From Stenotrophomonas sp. ISL-67 (GTDB lineage Bacteria > Pseudomonadota > Gammaproteobacteria > Xanthomonadales > Xanthomonadaceae): a DNA stretch of 37,141 nt. The notes under the pieces were generated by a model. That model was not told the DNA's origin. It saw only the letters and a list, made by a program, of their open reading frames with translations, and did not search any database. Shown piece after piece: positions 15,769 through 24,440 of the stretch. A program made the translations under genes and the position numbers. Numbering within the stretch: position 1 is the stretch's first letter; each line of letters opens with the position of its first letter. The stretch spans positions 1-37,141 of the forward strand of contig NZ_JAGGRL010000013.1 of NCBI RefSeq assembly GCF_018612915.1. The letters run 5' to 3'.

Positions 15769-18450
15769 TCAGTTCACTTTGGTGGCCGCCATCCATCTCC
15801 ACGCCGGCGTTAGATCGACCCAGTCGAATTCATTACCCAGACTCCCGTCATCGTTGACGATCCGAAGACGCGTGTCCTCCCGCGTAACGAATAGAACCTT
15901 CCCATAGATCTTCGGCGTCCTTTGTGCCTTACGGCTCGCGTCCTTCGTACTTTCCTTAGTCTCCAACATGCGAATCTCGGCATCCACACCTTGCGGATAC
16001 TCTAGGCAGACAATGAAGTCCGGGTAGAAGTAGTTCCTGTGCTCATTCCTCACTATCCGGACCGACCAGGGCTTACGTGATGGGTTGCGGTGCCACCACA
16101 CTACGTGATCATCTCGCTCCATAGATTGGATGAACTCACGCTCCTCATGATTAACTCCCGCAGACCCATCGATCCCGAATACCGACACGACACCATTAGC
16201 ATGGGCCAGCCTATCCTTGAACATCGTCGTTTGGCCTTCGATATCCAAGCTCTCACGGGCATTCGCGATGGAATTTTCTAGGGGTGGGATAATGCCATAT
16301 AGGTTCTTCTGAGCCTGTTCCAACGCCCTGTTCAAGGGATACAGCAGGAATTGGGGCAACGGGGCTGCGTCTGCAATGGTTGCGAACTCGGCGATAGCGT
16401 CTTGCACCATTTCACCGATCCGCTGGGCGTCACGACGCACGACCCAACACGCGGCATCGCGCGCCAAGCGATCAAGCTGTTTATCGTCCACTGCGGAGCC
16501 ACTCGCGTCACTTGGCGGAATCGCCACATCCTCCCGCAAGCGCCCCGCCAGCGCTCCAATAAAGATCCGCACGTCGGCGTCTTCAACCTGCGGTATCTTT
16601 TTCAAACTTGCCGCGGCATCTCTTGCCAAAGATGCGCGATCAGTAATGACCGTGACCTCTTCTGTACGGATGTTGTCTTCATCCTTGGTGAGCTCGGTAT
16701 GTATCTCAATATCCCGTAGCAGGTTGTAAGCGGCCCGGACGGCGAAAGCGATCTTGTCTTCACTCAGGGGCAGACTTATGGCGACATGCATCGAAACTCT
16801 GGCCATATCGGCCATGGCGGGCCGGCTCTCCTGCTTGAACAAAGCCGGGGCTGCACGCAGCCTGACGTTGAGCCGATATGCTTTTAGGCCTTGCTCTTTC
16901 AACCGCTGCAGGACTTCTTCCTCATTGGCGGGGGCGCCCGCAGACGTTGGCGCGGTTTCCACCACCCAATCGGCGTCCATTATGGTCGTACCCGTGTCCG
17001 CGGCACCCTCTATGCTGAACAGGCTTGGCTGCGTAGTCCCTGTGCTTGGCAACCGCTCGGCGTCCTCTTCGTCGGGCTCATCGATAGGGATGGCGGGTCT
17101 GGGATCGGAGTCATAGAACGCCGGCAGCTGAGGCGAGGTTTTATTGCTAATGACCACGGCGCCGCTTTTGGTGTGCTTGACCACCATCTGCTCTGTCTGG
17201 CCTTCCAGCTGACTCTTAACCGCCCCGACGGTGTTGACCGCCGACTGGAAACCTGTCTGAGCATCGCCATCAGCCAGGTAGATGAACGCCGTATCCAACG
17301 CATCCGGGATTTCCTTCGGTTTAGGGAACGCATCCCGTACCTGAGGCGCCACCCGCATGACGCGCCCGATGAACTGCATAGCGAAGTCCGCATCGTTGAC
17401 GAGTTTCGTAGATGCTAGGACGAACGCTCGCGGCGCATCGAAACCCGTACCCGCTGACTGCTTAAAGATCAGCACCTCCTTGCTATGGTCGTTGGCAATT
17501 GCTGCCATCAGCACGGGGTCTGGCTCATCGGCAGAGTGAACGCCAATTGCTCCCATCGGCACACGGCACAGGCGGATCAGATCCTCGCGCGCCTCGTCAA
17601 CGGTCTTATCACCATTGGCGACCTGCACCAACAGAAGCGGGGTCAGTTCGATGTCCGCGGCCTTAAGGGTCTTCTTCAACCACAGATGCTTCTTCCAAGC
17701 TTGACGTAGGACCGTACGCTTGAGGTCGGCTACTGTAGAGATGGTCCGCTGCAGATCGTACCTGACCGCCTCAATGTATTTCTTATTCAAGCGCGCTTCG
17801 ACCGCTTGGGCTCGGCTTACAATGAATGACGTACGCGCTTCCTTGCCAGCTTGGCTCAAGAACTGATCTAGCACGGCATCTTTGGGTGTGGCCGAGGCCA
17901 TGACTAGATAGTCCGGCTTGACCCACAACGCAAAAGCCCCGAACTCAGTTCCAGTCTTGAGGCCGATATGGGCCTCGTCCACAACAAGTCCTAGCTTCAA
18001 CTTTCTAGCGCGTGCCAACTCAACGAACTCGTTCAGTGCCCTTTGGTCATCGTTTGCTCCGCTGGAATACCCCGTTTTGCGATCTTTGGCACTGGCGACG
18101 CCAGCAGCAGTCGATAGCAAGACCATGCCCTTCGCGGGCTCCTGGTTACGGCCACGCGAGAGCATCACTGGGAACAGCCGTCCATCCGCATTGCCTAAGA
18201 TGGCGTCCTCAGTCTGCTGGACCAAGTTCACATATGGTACGAACCACAGCCAGACAGTGTCCTGTGTCGCCGAAACCTTCGATAGGGCCCGCACAAGCAT
18301 GAAAGTCTTGCCCGAACCTGTGGGAGAACGAAGCAACACAGGCGGCGAGGGTTGAGTGAGCAAGGCCGAGGCAAGGTTGCTGATGATGTCTTTCTGGAAG
18401 CCAATGGGCTCGAGGCTGTCAGACTGCGCGACAACGAAATCCATGTTCAT
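15769..18450 (-). CDS. Type III restriction enzyme, Res (helicase-nuclease) subunit
   Basis: This 893-residue subunit acts with Mod to translocate along DNA and cut near unmethylated sites. The SF2 helicase core has Walker A SPTGSGKT at 42-49, the DEAH box at 158-161, SAT at 186-188 and a motif VI-like QFIGRVMR. A PD-(D/E)xK nuclease lies near the C-terminus, with Asp811 (YPDF), Glu830 and Lys832 (LETK). The length is somewhat under the 950-1000 residues of EcoP-type Res. The ATG overlaps the mod stop codon as ATGA, so the two are translationally coupled. Visibly lower GC than the core genes suggests transfer. Confidence 0.9.
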   Translation of the reverse strand: MNMDFVVAQSDSLEPIGFQKDIISNLASALLTQPSPPVLLRSPTGSGKTFMLVRALSKVSATQDTVWLWFVPYVNLVQQTEDAILGNADGRLFPVMLSRGRNQEPAKGMVLLSTAAGVASAKDRKTGYSSGANDDQRALNEFVELARARKLKLGLVVDEAHIGLKTGTEFGAFALWVKPDYLVMASATPKDAVLDQFLSQAGKEARTSFIVSRAQAVEARLNKKYIEAVRYDLQRTISTVADLKRTVLRQAWKKHLWLKKTLKAADIELTPLLLVQVANGDKTVDEAREDLIRLCRVPMGAIGVHSADEPDPVLMAAIANDHSKEVLIFKQSAGTGFDAPRAFVLASTKLVNDADFAMQFIGRVMRVAPQVRDAFPKPKEIPDALDTAFIYLADGDAQTGFQSAVNTVGAVKSQLEGQTEQMVVKHTKSGAVVISNKTSPQLPAFYDSDPRPAIPIDEPDEEDAERLPSTGTTQPSLFSIEGAADTGTTIMDADWVVETAPTSAGAPANEEEVLQRLKEQGLKAYRLNVRLRAAPALFKQESRPAMADMARVSMHVAISLPLSEDKIAFAVRAAYNLLRDIEIHTELTKDEDNIRTEEVTVITDRASLARDAAASLKKIPQVEDADVRIFIGALAGRLREDVAIPPSDASGSAVDDKQLDRLARDAACWVVRRDAQRIGEMVQDAIAEFATIADAAPLPQFLLYPLNRALEQAQKNLYGIIPPLENSIANARESLDIEGQTTMFKDRLAHANGVVSVFGIDGSAGVNHEEREFIQSMERDDHVVWWHRNPSRKPWSVRIVRNEHRNYFYPDFIVCLEYPQGVDAEIRMLETKESTKDASRKAQRTPKIYGKVLFVTREDTRLRIVNDDGSLGNEFDWVDLTPAWRWMAATKVN

Positions 18451-20339
18451 GAACGTCCCTCTGCCTGACCGCCCAACAAGGCGTCTGCCAGACTATGGCA
18501 GTTCGCATCTACCCCACGTGTTTCGAGCGCCTCTTGCAGAGCCACCGGACGATCGCAATACACACCAATGCGTTGGACACCATGTACCTTGGGCCAGGCC
18601 ACCAGCTCTTCAAGGACTTGGGCATTGACGTCCAAGCAGAGAAGTATGTCGTGATCGCCCGCTCTAGCAATGTGTTGAACCACACCAACAGGTTGCTCCC
18701 AAACTGCGTGTGTCAATCGCATACTTAGATGCGCCAGCGCATTGTCCGCCTTCGCCTCAAATGGCAAGTCTGCAGGGGCCAACTTGTTGAGCCGCAAATA
18801 GGCGAACTCACCCCCTTGATCTACTGTATAACCAGGTTTTCCGGCAAAGCCCCGACTAACTCGACGCATGCGCTCTGCGGTGATGTCTCGGCAGACGTTT
18901 TTGTCTGGCTCGCGCGCAGTCATCTCAGTACTGGAACAAAGAATGTATCGACGCTCACCGTCGTCTTCAGCATTCAGCTCAAGCACTGCCTGCCCCGTCG
19001 TAGCGGACCCCGCAAAGAAATCCAGCACAATGTCCCCAGGCTTGGTTGTCTGGGCAAGGAGGTTTCGGATTAGCGTCGGAGGTTTTGGGTACTGGAATGC
19101 CTTCGATCCGAACACCTCCTGAATGAACTCAGTACCCTCGCCTGCTTGAGGCGATCGGAGCACTGCGAAGTCCTCGTCATCATAGATCTCGGTCAAACGT
19201 GCGATCCATGACCCCAAGGGATTAGTGTGGCTGCGCAGGTCGCTCCAGTGCTTCTTGAAGAGAGGGCGCCCAAAGCCGACAGTCTTCCCAACCCAGAAGT
19301 TTAGATCTGGAGTCTCCCGAGTCAGTAGCGGTCGCTTTCTTTTCGGGGTCACGGGTACGTCGCCAGCATCGATAGAAGCGAGCAATTCCTCCTTTGAGCC
19401 CCAAATCCGTGTTTCTTCATCCTCTGAAAAAAGGATCTTCTCCTGTCGCACCCACTCCTCCATTGTCTCGGATTGGAGCTTAGTGGTGTCTTCGACCCGA
19501 TCTTCAGTTGCATAAGCCCAGACCCGGTTCTCATCACATGGGTACCAGCGATCACGCCTCGGGTCGTGCAGGGGGTAATACAGGTTTGCTCGATCAAAAC
19601 GATCGAAAGCAAGGGTTAGAGGGTCGCCATTCCAAGGGCCACGCGGATCCTTATCAGGGTTTTTGTACTTCTTCTGAGTCTTCTCAGTTCCGTTGAAAGC
19701 AAACCCCTCATTGCCGTAGACGAGAATATGCTCATGGACATCGCTGAAGTTTCGATCCTTGGCACTCGTTGTGTCTCGAGTGCGCCAAACCAGGCTACCT
19801 ACACGACGTCCTGGGAACACCTCATCCATCAGCACCTCCAAGCGCGCCCGATTCTCGTCATTAATCGATACCAGAATCACACCATCCCGTGTCAACAGAT
19901 CGCGGGCCAGCATTAAACGTTGGTAAAGAAACTCCAGCCACATAGAGTGCCGGTACCGATCAGTCTTTCCAACGTAGTCATCGTTGTAGACCCAGTCCCT
20001 GTTGCCGGTGTTATAGGGAGGATCGATGTAAATCACTCTGATGCGACCGGCATGGGTCGCCTTAAGTAGACGAAGCGCATCGAAGTTGTCCCCTTCGATG
20101 ATCAAGTTGCGATGCACGAACTTCTCAGCCACGCTGGTCGGCTTGTGGCTCAATTCAGGCACGAGCTGAGGCAGCACAATGTTGGCATTTAGCGCCTCGT
20201 CGTGCTCAATGGCATTGCGCTCCCAGGTCAGCCCTAGCTTGCGCTTAGTGAGATGTTCGACGAGCAGTCGACGGAGCTCTGGGGCACCAAGTTGGCCCAA
20301 GTGGGCGAAGAGGTCCGTAGGCTTTTCAGGTTGGGTCAT
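18447..20339 (-). CDS. Type III DNA adenine methyltransferase, Mod subunit
   Basis: This 630-residue methyltransferase sets recognition for the type III system and methylates adenine on one strand. The catalytic motif DPPY is at 106-109 (IDPPYNTG), and the AdoMet-binding motif FFAGSATTGQAV lies about two thirds along. This motif order is that of beta-class enzymes, to which type III Mod proteins belong. The region between the two motifs, which includes the likely target-recognition domain, has no simple-sequence tract, so phase variation is not indicated. It is upstream of res in one operon. Confidence 0.9.
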   Translation of the reverse strand: MTQPEKPTDLFAHLGQLGAPELRRLLVEHLTKRKLGLTWERNAIEHDEALNANIVLPQLVPELSHKPTSVAEKFVHRNLIIEGDNFDALRLLKATHAGRIRVIYIDPPYNTGNRDWVYNDDYVGKTDRYRHSMWLEFLYQRLMLARDLLTRDGVILVSINDENRARLEVLMDEVFPGRRVGSLVWRTRDTTSAKDRNFSDVHEHILVYGNEGFAFNGTEKTQKKYKNPDKDPRGPWNGDPLTLAFDRFDRANLYYPLHDPRRDRWYPCDENRVWAYATEDRVEDTTKLQSETMEEWVRQEKILFSEDEETRIWGSKEELLASIDAGDVPVTPKRKRPLLTRETPDLNFWVGKTVGFGRPLFKKHWSDLRSHTNPLGSWIARLTEIYDDEDFAVLRSPQAGEGTEFIQEVFGSKAFQYPKPPTLIRNLLAQTTKPGDIVLDFFAGSATTGQAVLELNAEDDGERRYILCSSTEMTAREPDKNVCRDITAERMRRVSRGFAGKPGYTVDQGGEFAYLRLNKLAPADLPFEAKADNALAHLSMRLTHAVWEQPVGVVQHIARAGDHDILLCLDVNAQVLEELVAWPKVHGVQRIGVYCDRPVALQEALETRGVDANCHSLADALLGGQAEGRS

Positions 20340-20594
20340 GAGCTCGATCTATGGCGTTTCTGGGCCGCCAAACATGGATGGCCCCGGCAGACTTCGATTG
20401 TCACACACACGCGGACGGCCTTCCACGCCCTGATGGCTTGCCAGGCATATCGACGCTTGACCGTAGGGCGCGCTTGTATTAGGTGCCAGGTGAGTTGTTC
20501 GGCGCCTTACCCGAAGATGCACTATGCCTTGGACAAGACCTGCAGGCTCAGCCCTAAGCACCCAGTCCTCAGTTCACGACCGGACCACCTCGCC

Positions 20595-20614
20595 TGAATC
20601 GCCCAAGCTTCTTA
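20595..20614 (+). repeat. Degenerate IS terminal repeat
   Basis: The first 11 bases, tgaatcgccca, match the repeat at the window ends exactly. Agreement then falls to about 15 of 20 positions. Orientation is as in the right-hand window end. Confidence 0.45.
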
Positions 20615-20737
20615 GTAATCGTAGGAACAATGAGACAGGCACACTCGGGCCTGCCTCAGAGTCTGTGGGGAATTCGGTGGTGCAACGCCCTTGGTTGACC
20701 TAATGTCATCAACGCTATCCTCGAAAGATGAACGCGC

Positions 20738-20757
20738 TGAATCGCCTAGGGTGCAGT
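20738..20757 (+). repeat. Degenerate IS terminal repeat, closer match
   Basis: tgaatcgcctagggtgcagt matches the window-end repeat at 17 of 20 positions, in the same orientation as the right-hand end. Confidence 0.5.
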
Positions 20758-20994
20758 AGGCAGGCACCATCCTCACTGGGTGTCCGCTATCGACGAGAAG
20801 CAGACAACGCCCACTGCGAAGGTCGGTTCCTTCTTCCATGGAATCCGAAGGTTTGAGCCCACCGTCGCCTAACCGGAGCGCAGCAGCGCCCCGATGACGA
20901 AGGCGGAAATCAGGCCCTCCCCCATAACAGTGACGCCACGACGACCAGCAGCACCTTCCGGCGCATTGCCTGCGCGTTGAGCTCCTCCCACCTC

Positions 20995-21651
20995 CTAACC
21001 ACGCCATTGACCGATTTCGGGCCCTAGTTCGTTGATGGCGTCGTAGATTGGTCTGGTAAGCCCAGGCTGGTAAATAAGCCCGATCCAGGCCATCCCCAAC
21101 GCAGCCATCGCGCTCATACGCTGCGCGTTGTCGAGCAGCGCCAGTATCCCGTCAGGAGCGTAGTCCGGACTCAGGTTGGGTCGGTTTCCATACGCGTCCA
21201 AAGCCATCAATCCGCCGTGTGTGAAGGAGTGATAGACATTCCACTCTGCCTGATTGAGACGGGTGAAATAGCCCGTTCCTGTAAAGGGAGCGAGCGCATC
21301 CACCGCAAGGCCCACGTCAGTCACTTGTCGGATGGGGAACGCGTCGTTCTCGATGAAGGCTTGAGTCTGAGCTTCGGTTGCGCAGGTCGTGAACCACCAG
21401 CCCCTCTGCAGGGTCTCCAACATAGGGCGTGCCAAAGCGAAAGCGCTGGCCGCCAGCTCGCTGTCATGAATCTTCACCAGCGAGGTCAGAGCCAAGGCAT
21501 GGTGAAACGAGAGTCCGAACTCTTGGTATCCGATGTGGTGGGAATCAAGTGCATTGTCGGGAGGCGTCGGAACTTGCATGGCCAGATTGGCAAGTTGGAC
21601 TTGGAGGGCTTGAACCTGTACGGCGCGCTCAACGATGGTGTTTGCGTTCAT
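20995..21651 (-). CDS. DUF6988-like protein of unknown function
   Basis: This 218-residue, helix-rich cytoplasmic protein contains the segment ASAFALARPMLETLQRGWW. That resembles the conserved core of proteins annotated DUF6988 (a relative of DUF5677), often found in mobile or defence-linked regions. It also has FHHALALTSL and a late NVYHSFTHGGL histidine pair. No enzymatic role is known to me. It is leftward, upstream of mod-res and separated from it by about 650 bases. A palindrome (TCACGGCGTGA) lies 12 bases before its ATG, and there is no clear Shine-Dalgarno sequence. Confidence 0.6.
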   Translation of the reverse strand: MNANTIVERAVQVQALQVQLANLAMQVPTPPDNALDSHHIGYQEFGLSFHHALALTSLVKIHDSELAASAFALARPMLETLQRGWWFTTCATEAQTQAFIENDAFPIRQVTDVGLAVDALAPFTGTGYFTRLNQAEWNVYHSFTHGGLMALDAYGNRPNLSPDYAPDGILALLDNAQRMSAMAALGMAWIGLIYQPGLTRPIYDAINELGPEIGQWRG

Positions 21652-21663
21652 CTAAGCTATATA

Positions 21664-21674
21664 TCACGGCGTGA
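21664..21674. promoter_or_regulatory. Palindrome upstream of the DUF6988-like gene
   Basis: TCACGGCGTGA is a perfect dyad with a single central base, flanked by an A/T-rich TATATAGC run on the gene side. It could be an operator, but the regulator is unknown. Confidence 0.3.
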
Positions 21675-21940
21675 CGAACTTATGGCCGGGGAGGGACACC
21701 TACCCTTCGTCGAGCACTTTTGTATGAAGGCTCGACAGCCCTCCCAAGAACAGAGGGGATTCCCGCTTATGCCGACGTTGATTGCAGACTCAGCAAGCGG
21801 CCGCGATGCTGTAGGCCATCTCGGTAAAAACGATACCTCCAAGTCATCCATGGTGCCCGGACCTCAGGAGCACCTTCGATGACATGATTGATCACTTTGA
21901 GGTGAGTGGGGCATCTTAGACGGTTACCGGCTAATTTTGA

Positions 21941-21967
21941 TGTCCGCTTCCGGCCAGGAGCGGACGT
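21941..21967 (+). repeat. Dispersed imperfect palindrome, copy 1
   Basis: The element begins TGTCCGCTTCCGGCC and ends AGGAGCGGACGT, giving complementary TCCGCT/AGCGGA arms. Related copies occur at 22791, 35331 and 36084, all outside intact genes. Confidence 0.65.
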
Positions 21968-22027
21968 TCGAGAATCTTGAATCAAGCAGCGCTGCGAAGC
22001 GGCTTCGGCGCGAATGAAAGGTCAGGT

Positions 22028-22543
22028 CTACTGACCGCTGGTAATGGTCAATGAACTCAGAAACGCTGACGCCGATGCGCGTCCTGTCGTGCTCTGGTTG
22101 GGGAAGGCCGCTTGCGCAAAGACCAACCCCTTATGGGTTACGAACATGCGGGCAACGATCGTGACTTGAGAGTTGGTCGCCTCCATCTCCCGACCATGAT
22201 AAGCGCCGTCCATTCTAGATTTATTCGTGACAATCCTCATGTTCGGCATGCCGTTCTTGAGGCTGTCGATCATTGAATCGAAGTAGGCCTCGCCATCGTC
22301 GGAAGCCATTCCGCCTTGTGGTGCCATGGTTCCAAGCATCCGCATGACCGGGCCTTTCTCTACGACATAGGTTGCTCGGTCCGCATTCCCGTTTTGACCT
22401 TGGAGAGTGTCCCTCAGGACCCTGGGCTTGTCAGTCCCAAAGTTGACGCTATATATGCGATCGGCAACGAATAGCTTCGGTTTGGTCTGAGCCAACGCGG
22501 TAGTGCTAATGAGCAGAGCGACGATTAAGACAATGAAACGCAT
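22028..22543 (-). CDS. Secreted protein of unknown function
   Basis: This 171-residue protein has a signal peptide (MRFIVLIVALLISTTALAQ). The mature part has a repeated pattern of short polar strands and ends AFLSSLTITSGQ. I cannot assign a family. GGAG lies five bases before the ATG, which fixes this start although the frame stays open far upstream. It stands alone between two copies of the dispersed palindrome. Confidence 0.65.
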   Translation of the reverse strand: MRFIVLIVALLISTTALAQTKPKLFVADRIYSVNFGTDKPRVLRDTLQGQNGNADRATYVVEKGPVMRMLGTMAPQGGMASDDGEAYFDSMIDSLKNGMPNMRIVTNKSRMDGAYHGREMEATNSQVTIVARMFVTHKGLVFAQAAFPNQSTTGRASASAFLSSLTITSGQ

Positions 22544-22940
22544 GAATACTCCAAAGCAGGCTGAATACCTGATAGACGGACCCGTGGGTCCGGCCATACG
22601 ACTTGTCCACAAAGCACCGAATGGAAGGATTTCCCATTGATACAGCTCAACTCCAGGGTGGGCTGACCCCGGCCAACAGGCCAGAGTAGGAGCCAGCGGT
22701 GGGCTCGGCGGCTGCATCAATGACCGCTGAGGTGCTAAATCTGCCATTCCCCTATGCCGGATAGACATCCCCACCCCATTGGCCCCTCCTATGTCCGCTT
22801 CCGGCCAGAAGCAGACGTCAGGCTGCCCAATGGAATCAGGACGTCCGAGCCCTGTCTGATGGTGTCTACGCAGCTGAACTAACACACCATGCGTCATGCG
22901 GTGGCCCAGGCTGCTACTGGCCGGGAGCCTGATCTGGACT
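22544..22940. other. Gene-free region
   Basis: I see no gene here. It holds dispersed palindrome copy 2 and the region upstream of the fluoride riboswitch promoter. Confidence 0.5.
22791..22818 (+). repeat. Dispersed imperfect palindrome, copy 2
   Basis: ATGTCCGCTTCCGGCC is followed by AGAAGCAGACGT, differing from copy 1 at two bases within the core. Confidence 0.6.
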
Positions 22941-22946
22941 TATCAT
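22941..22946 (+). promoter_or_regulatory. Possible -10 element for the fluoride transporter
   Basis: TATCAT lies so that transcription would start at about 22953, one base before the riboswitch. The matching -35 region (tggccg, 17-base spacer) is weak. Confidence 0.4.
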
Positions 22947-22953
22947 GCGGATC

Positions 22954-23011
22954 GGAGATGGCGTACCTCCCTTAACCACCGCAGCTTCCAAGCGGTTGAT
23001 GACGCCTGCAG
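22954..23011 (+). promoter_or_regulatory. Fluoride riboswitch (crcB motif)
   Basis: The aptamer shows the expected order: GGAGATGGCGTACCTCC, then TTAACCACCGC, then AGCGGTTGATGACGCC. GGAG pairs with CTCC and CCGC with GCGG. The 3' ACGCC can pair back to GGCGT, forming the long-range contact of the fold. GATGG, AACC and the GATG of TTGATGACGCC match the conserved crcB positions. It lies 83 bases before a CLC-F-type transporter gene, which is a known target of this riboswitch. Confidence 0.9.
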
Positions 23012-23039
23012 TTGCCTGACCTCGGTTGGGGCTGCAGGC
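23004..23039 (+). promoter_or_regulatory. Candidate expression-platform hairpin of the riboswitch
   Basis: GCCTGCAG (23004-23011) can pair with CTGCAGGC (23032-23039) over a 20-base loop. The 5' arm overlaps the aptamer's 3' end, so the two structures exclude each other. There is no T run after it, so this would not be a standard terminator. Confidence 0.45.
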
Positions 23040-23093
23040 TGTTGCCCTGACGCCCCGCTCGCTGGTCAGCCCGATTCCTTGTCGCGGGTGACC

Positions 23094-24440
23094 ATGTTGA
23101 AGATCAAACGTTCCAGATTGCTGGATCCTCCGTCCCACCTTGTGAAGTGGACGCTACTTGCCTGCTTGGTCGCTGTATTGGCAGGCAGCGCCTCCGCGTT
23201 CTTCCTCCTGTCTCTGGATCTGGCCACCGATTGGCGGCTGGCGCACCCGTGGGCGATCTGGCTGCTCCCCGTTGCCGGCTTTGCAGTGGGGTTGGTGTAT
23301 CACTTGGTGGGCAAGCCGGTCGACGGCGGCAATAACCTCATCATTGACGAAATTCATCACCCCAAACGGGTCGTACCACTCCGCATGGCGCCGCTGATCC
23401 TGGGAGGCACGCTGGTTTCGCACCTGTTCGGTGCCTCGGTGGGTCGGGAGGGTACAGCGGTTCAAATGGGGGCCGCGTTGTCCGACCAGCTCACCGGTCC
23501 ATTCCGCCTCACATCAGAAGAGCGCCGCATTCTGCTGATGGCGGGGATGAGCGCAGGCTTCGCATCGGTGTTTGGCACACCGCTGGCGGGCGCGGTATTT
23601 GGCCTGGAGGTGCTGGCCATCGGCCGGATGCGGTATGACGCGCTCTATCCTTGTCTGGCGGCGAGCATTCTGGCCGACCAGGTGGCTCGCGCCTGGGGCG
23701 TCCAACATGCCCACCACACCATTGCCGGGATCGTTCCGATCGGTGTCTGGAGTGTCGTGGCGATGGTCCTGTCTGGAATTCTATTTGGGTGGGTCGGCCG
23801 ACTGTTCTCCACGTCGGCGCACCAACTCGGGGCGCTGATCAAGCGCCACATCCGCTACGCGCCCCTGCGGCCCTTTCTCGGCGGCATTGTGATTGCTGTC
23901 GCCGTATGCGCCCTTGGTTCGCAACAATACATCGGGCTCGGTACTGCAGACATTGCCGGATCCTTCGATCACCCCATGCGCCCGTGGGATTTTGCAGGCA
24001 AGTTCGGATTCACCGTCGTCTCGCTGGCATCAGGGTTTAAGGGCGACGAAGTCACCCCGCTTTTCTACATCGGCGCCACCTTGGGCAATGCGTTGGCTCC
24101 CTTGATGCATCTTCCGTTTGCCTTCATGGCCGGTATCGGATTTGTCGCGGTGTTTGCCGGAGCTGCCAACACCCCTATTGCAACTACCCTGATGGCCATG
24201 GAGCTGTTTGGAGTGGAGATGGGGCCGCTGGCGGCCATCGCGTGCGTCACCGCCTATCTGTTCTCAGGCCACACCGGCATCTACAACGCACAACGCTTGG
24301 CGCATGGGAAGCGAACGCTGGAACTGCACGCTGCCGAGCCGCGCCTGTCCGACCTAGCGGCGTTACCGCGCCATCGCCCAACCTGCCATGGCAGCCAGCA
24401 ACACGACCACGATCGGCGGTGCACGCGCGACGACCAGTAG
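23094..24440 (+). CDS. CLC-F-type fluoride/proton antiporter (EriC-F)
   Basis: This 448-residue CLC-superfamily membrane protein probably exports fluoride. The N-terminal selectivity loop reads GNNLI at 79-83 instead of GSGIP, as in the CLC-F branch. The gating glutamate is Glu119 in GREGTAVQ. The second conserved loop reads GFKGDEVTPLF. About ten hydrophobic segments follow the usual CLC pattern. The start is ATG at 23094 after GGTGA; the fluoride riboswitch upstream supports both start and substrate. The last 30 or so residues, rich in His, Arg and Asp, run 78 bases into the oppositely oriented chrA and look like an added tail. Confidence 0.88.
   Translation: MLKIKRSRLLDPPSHLVKWTLLACLVAVLAGSASAFFLLSLDLATDWRLAHPWAIWLLPVAGFAVGLVYHLVGKPVDGGNNLIIDEIHHPKRVVPLRMAPLILGGTLVSHLFGASVGREGTAVQMGAALSDQLTGPFRLTSEERRILLMAGMSAGFASVFGTPLAGAVFGLEVLAIGRMRYDALYPCLAASILADQVARAWGVQHAHHTIAGIVPIGVWSVVAMVLSGILFGWVGRLFSTSAHQLGALIKRHIRYAPLRPFLGGIVIAVAVCALGSQQYIGLGTADIAGSFDHPMRPWDFAGKFGFTVVSLASGFKGDEVTPLFYIGATLGNALAPLMHLPFAFMAGIGFVAVFAGAANTPIATTLMAMELFGVEMGPLAAIACVTAYLFSGHTGIYNAQRLAHGKRTLELHAAEPRLSDLAALPRHRPTCHGSQQHDHDRRCTRDDQ

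Larger units (their letters stand above)
20340..20994. other. Gene-free region with IS-end relics
   Basis: I see no convincing intact gene here. It holds two degenerate copies of the terminal repeat found at the window ends. It also holds a short frameshifted frame of membrane-peptide type at 20869-20966, leftward. The mod promoter should lie at its left end, but I find no clear -35/-10 pair. Confidence 0.5.

Noticed and set aside
20612..21007. 131-codon leftward frame after the DUF6988-like gene
   Set aside because: Composition is erratic, there is no start signal, and it spans relic IS ends.
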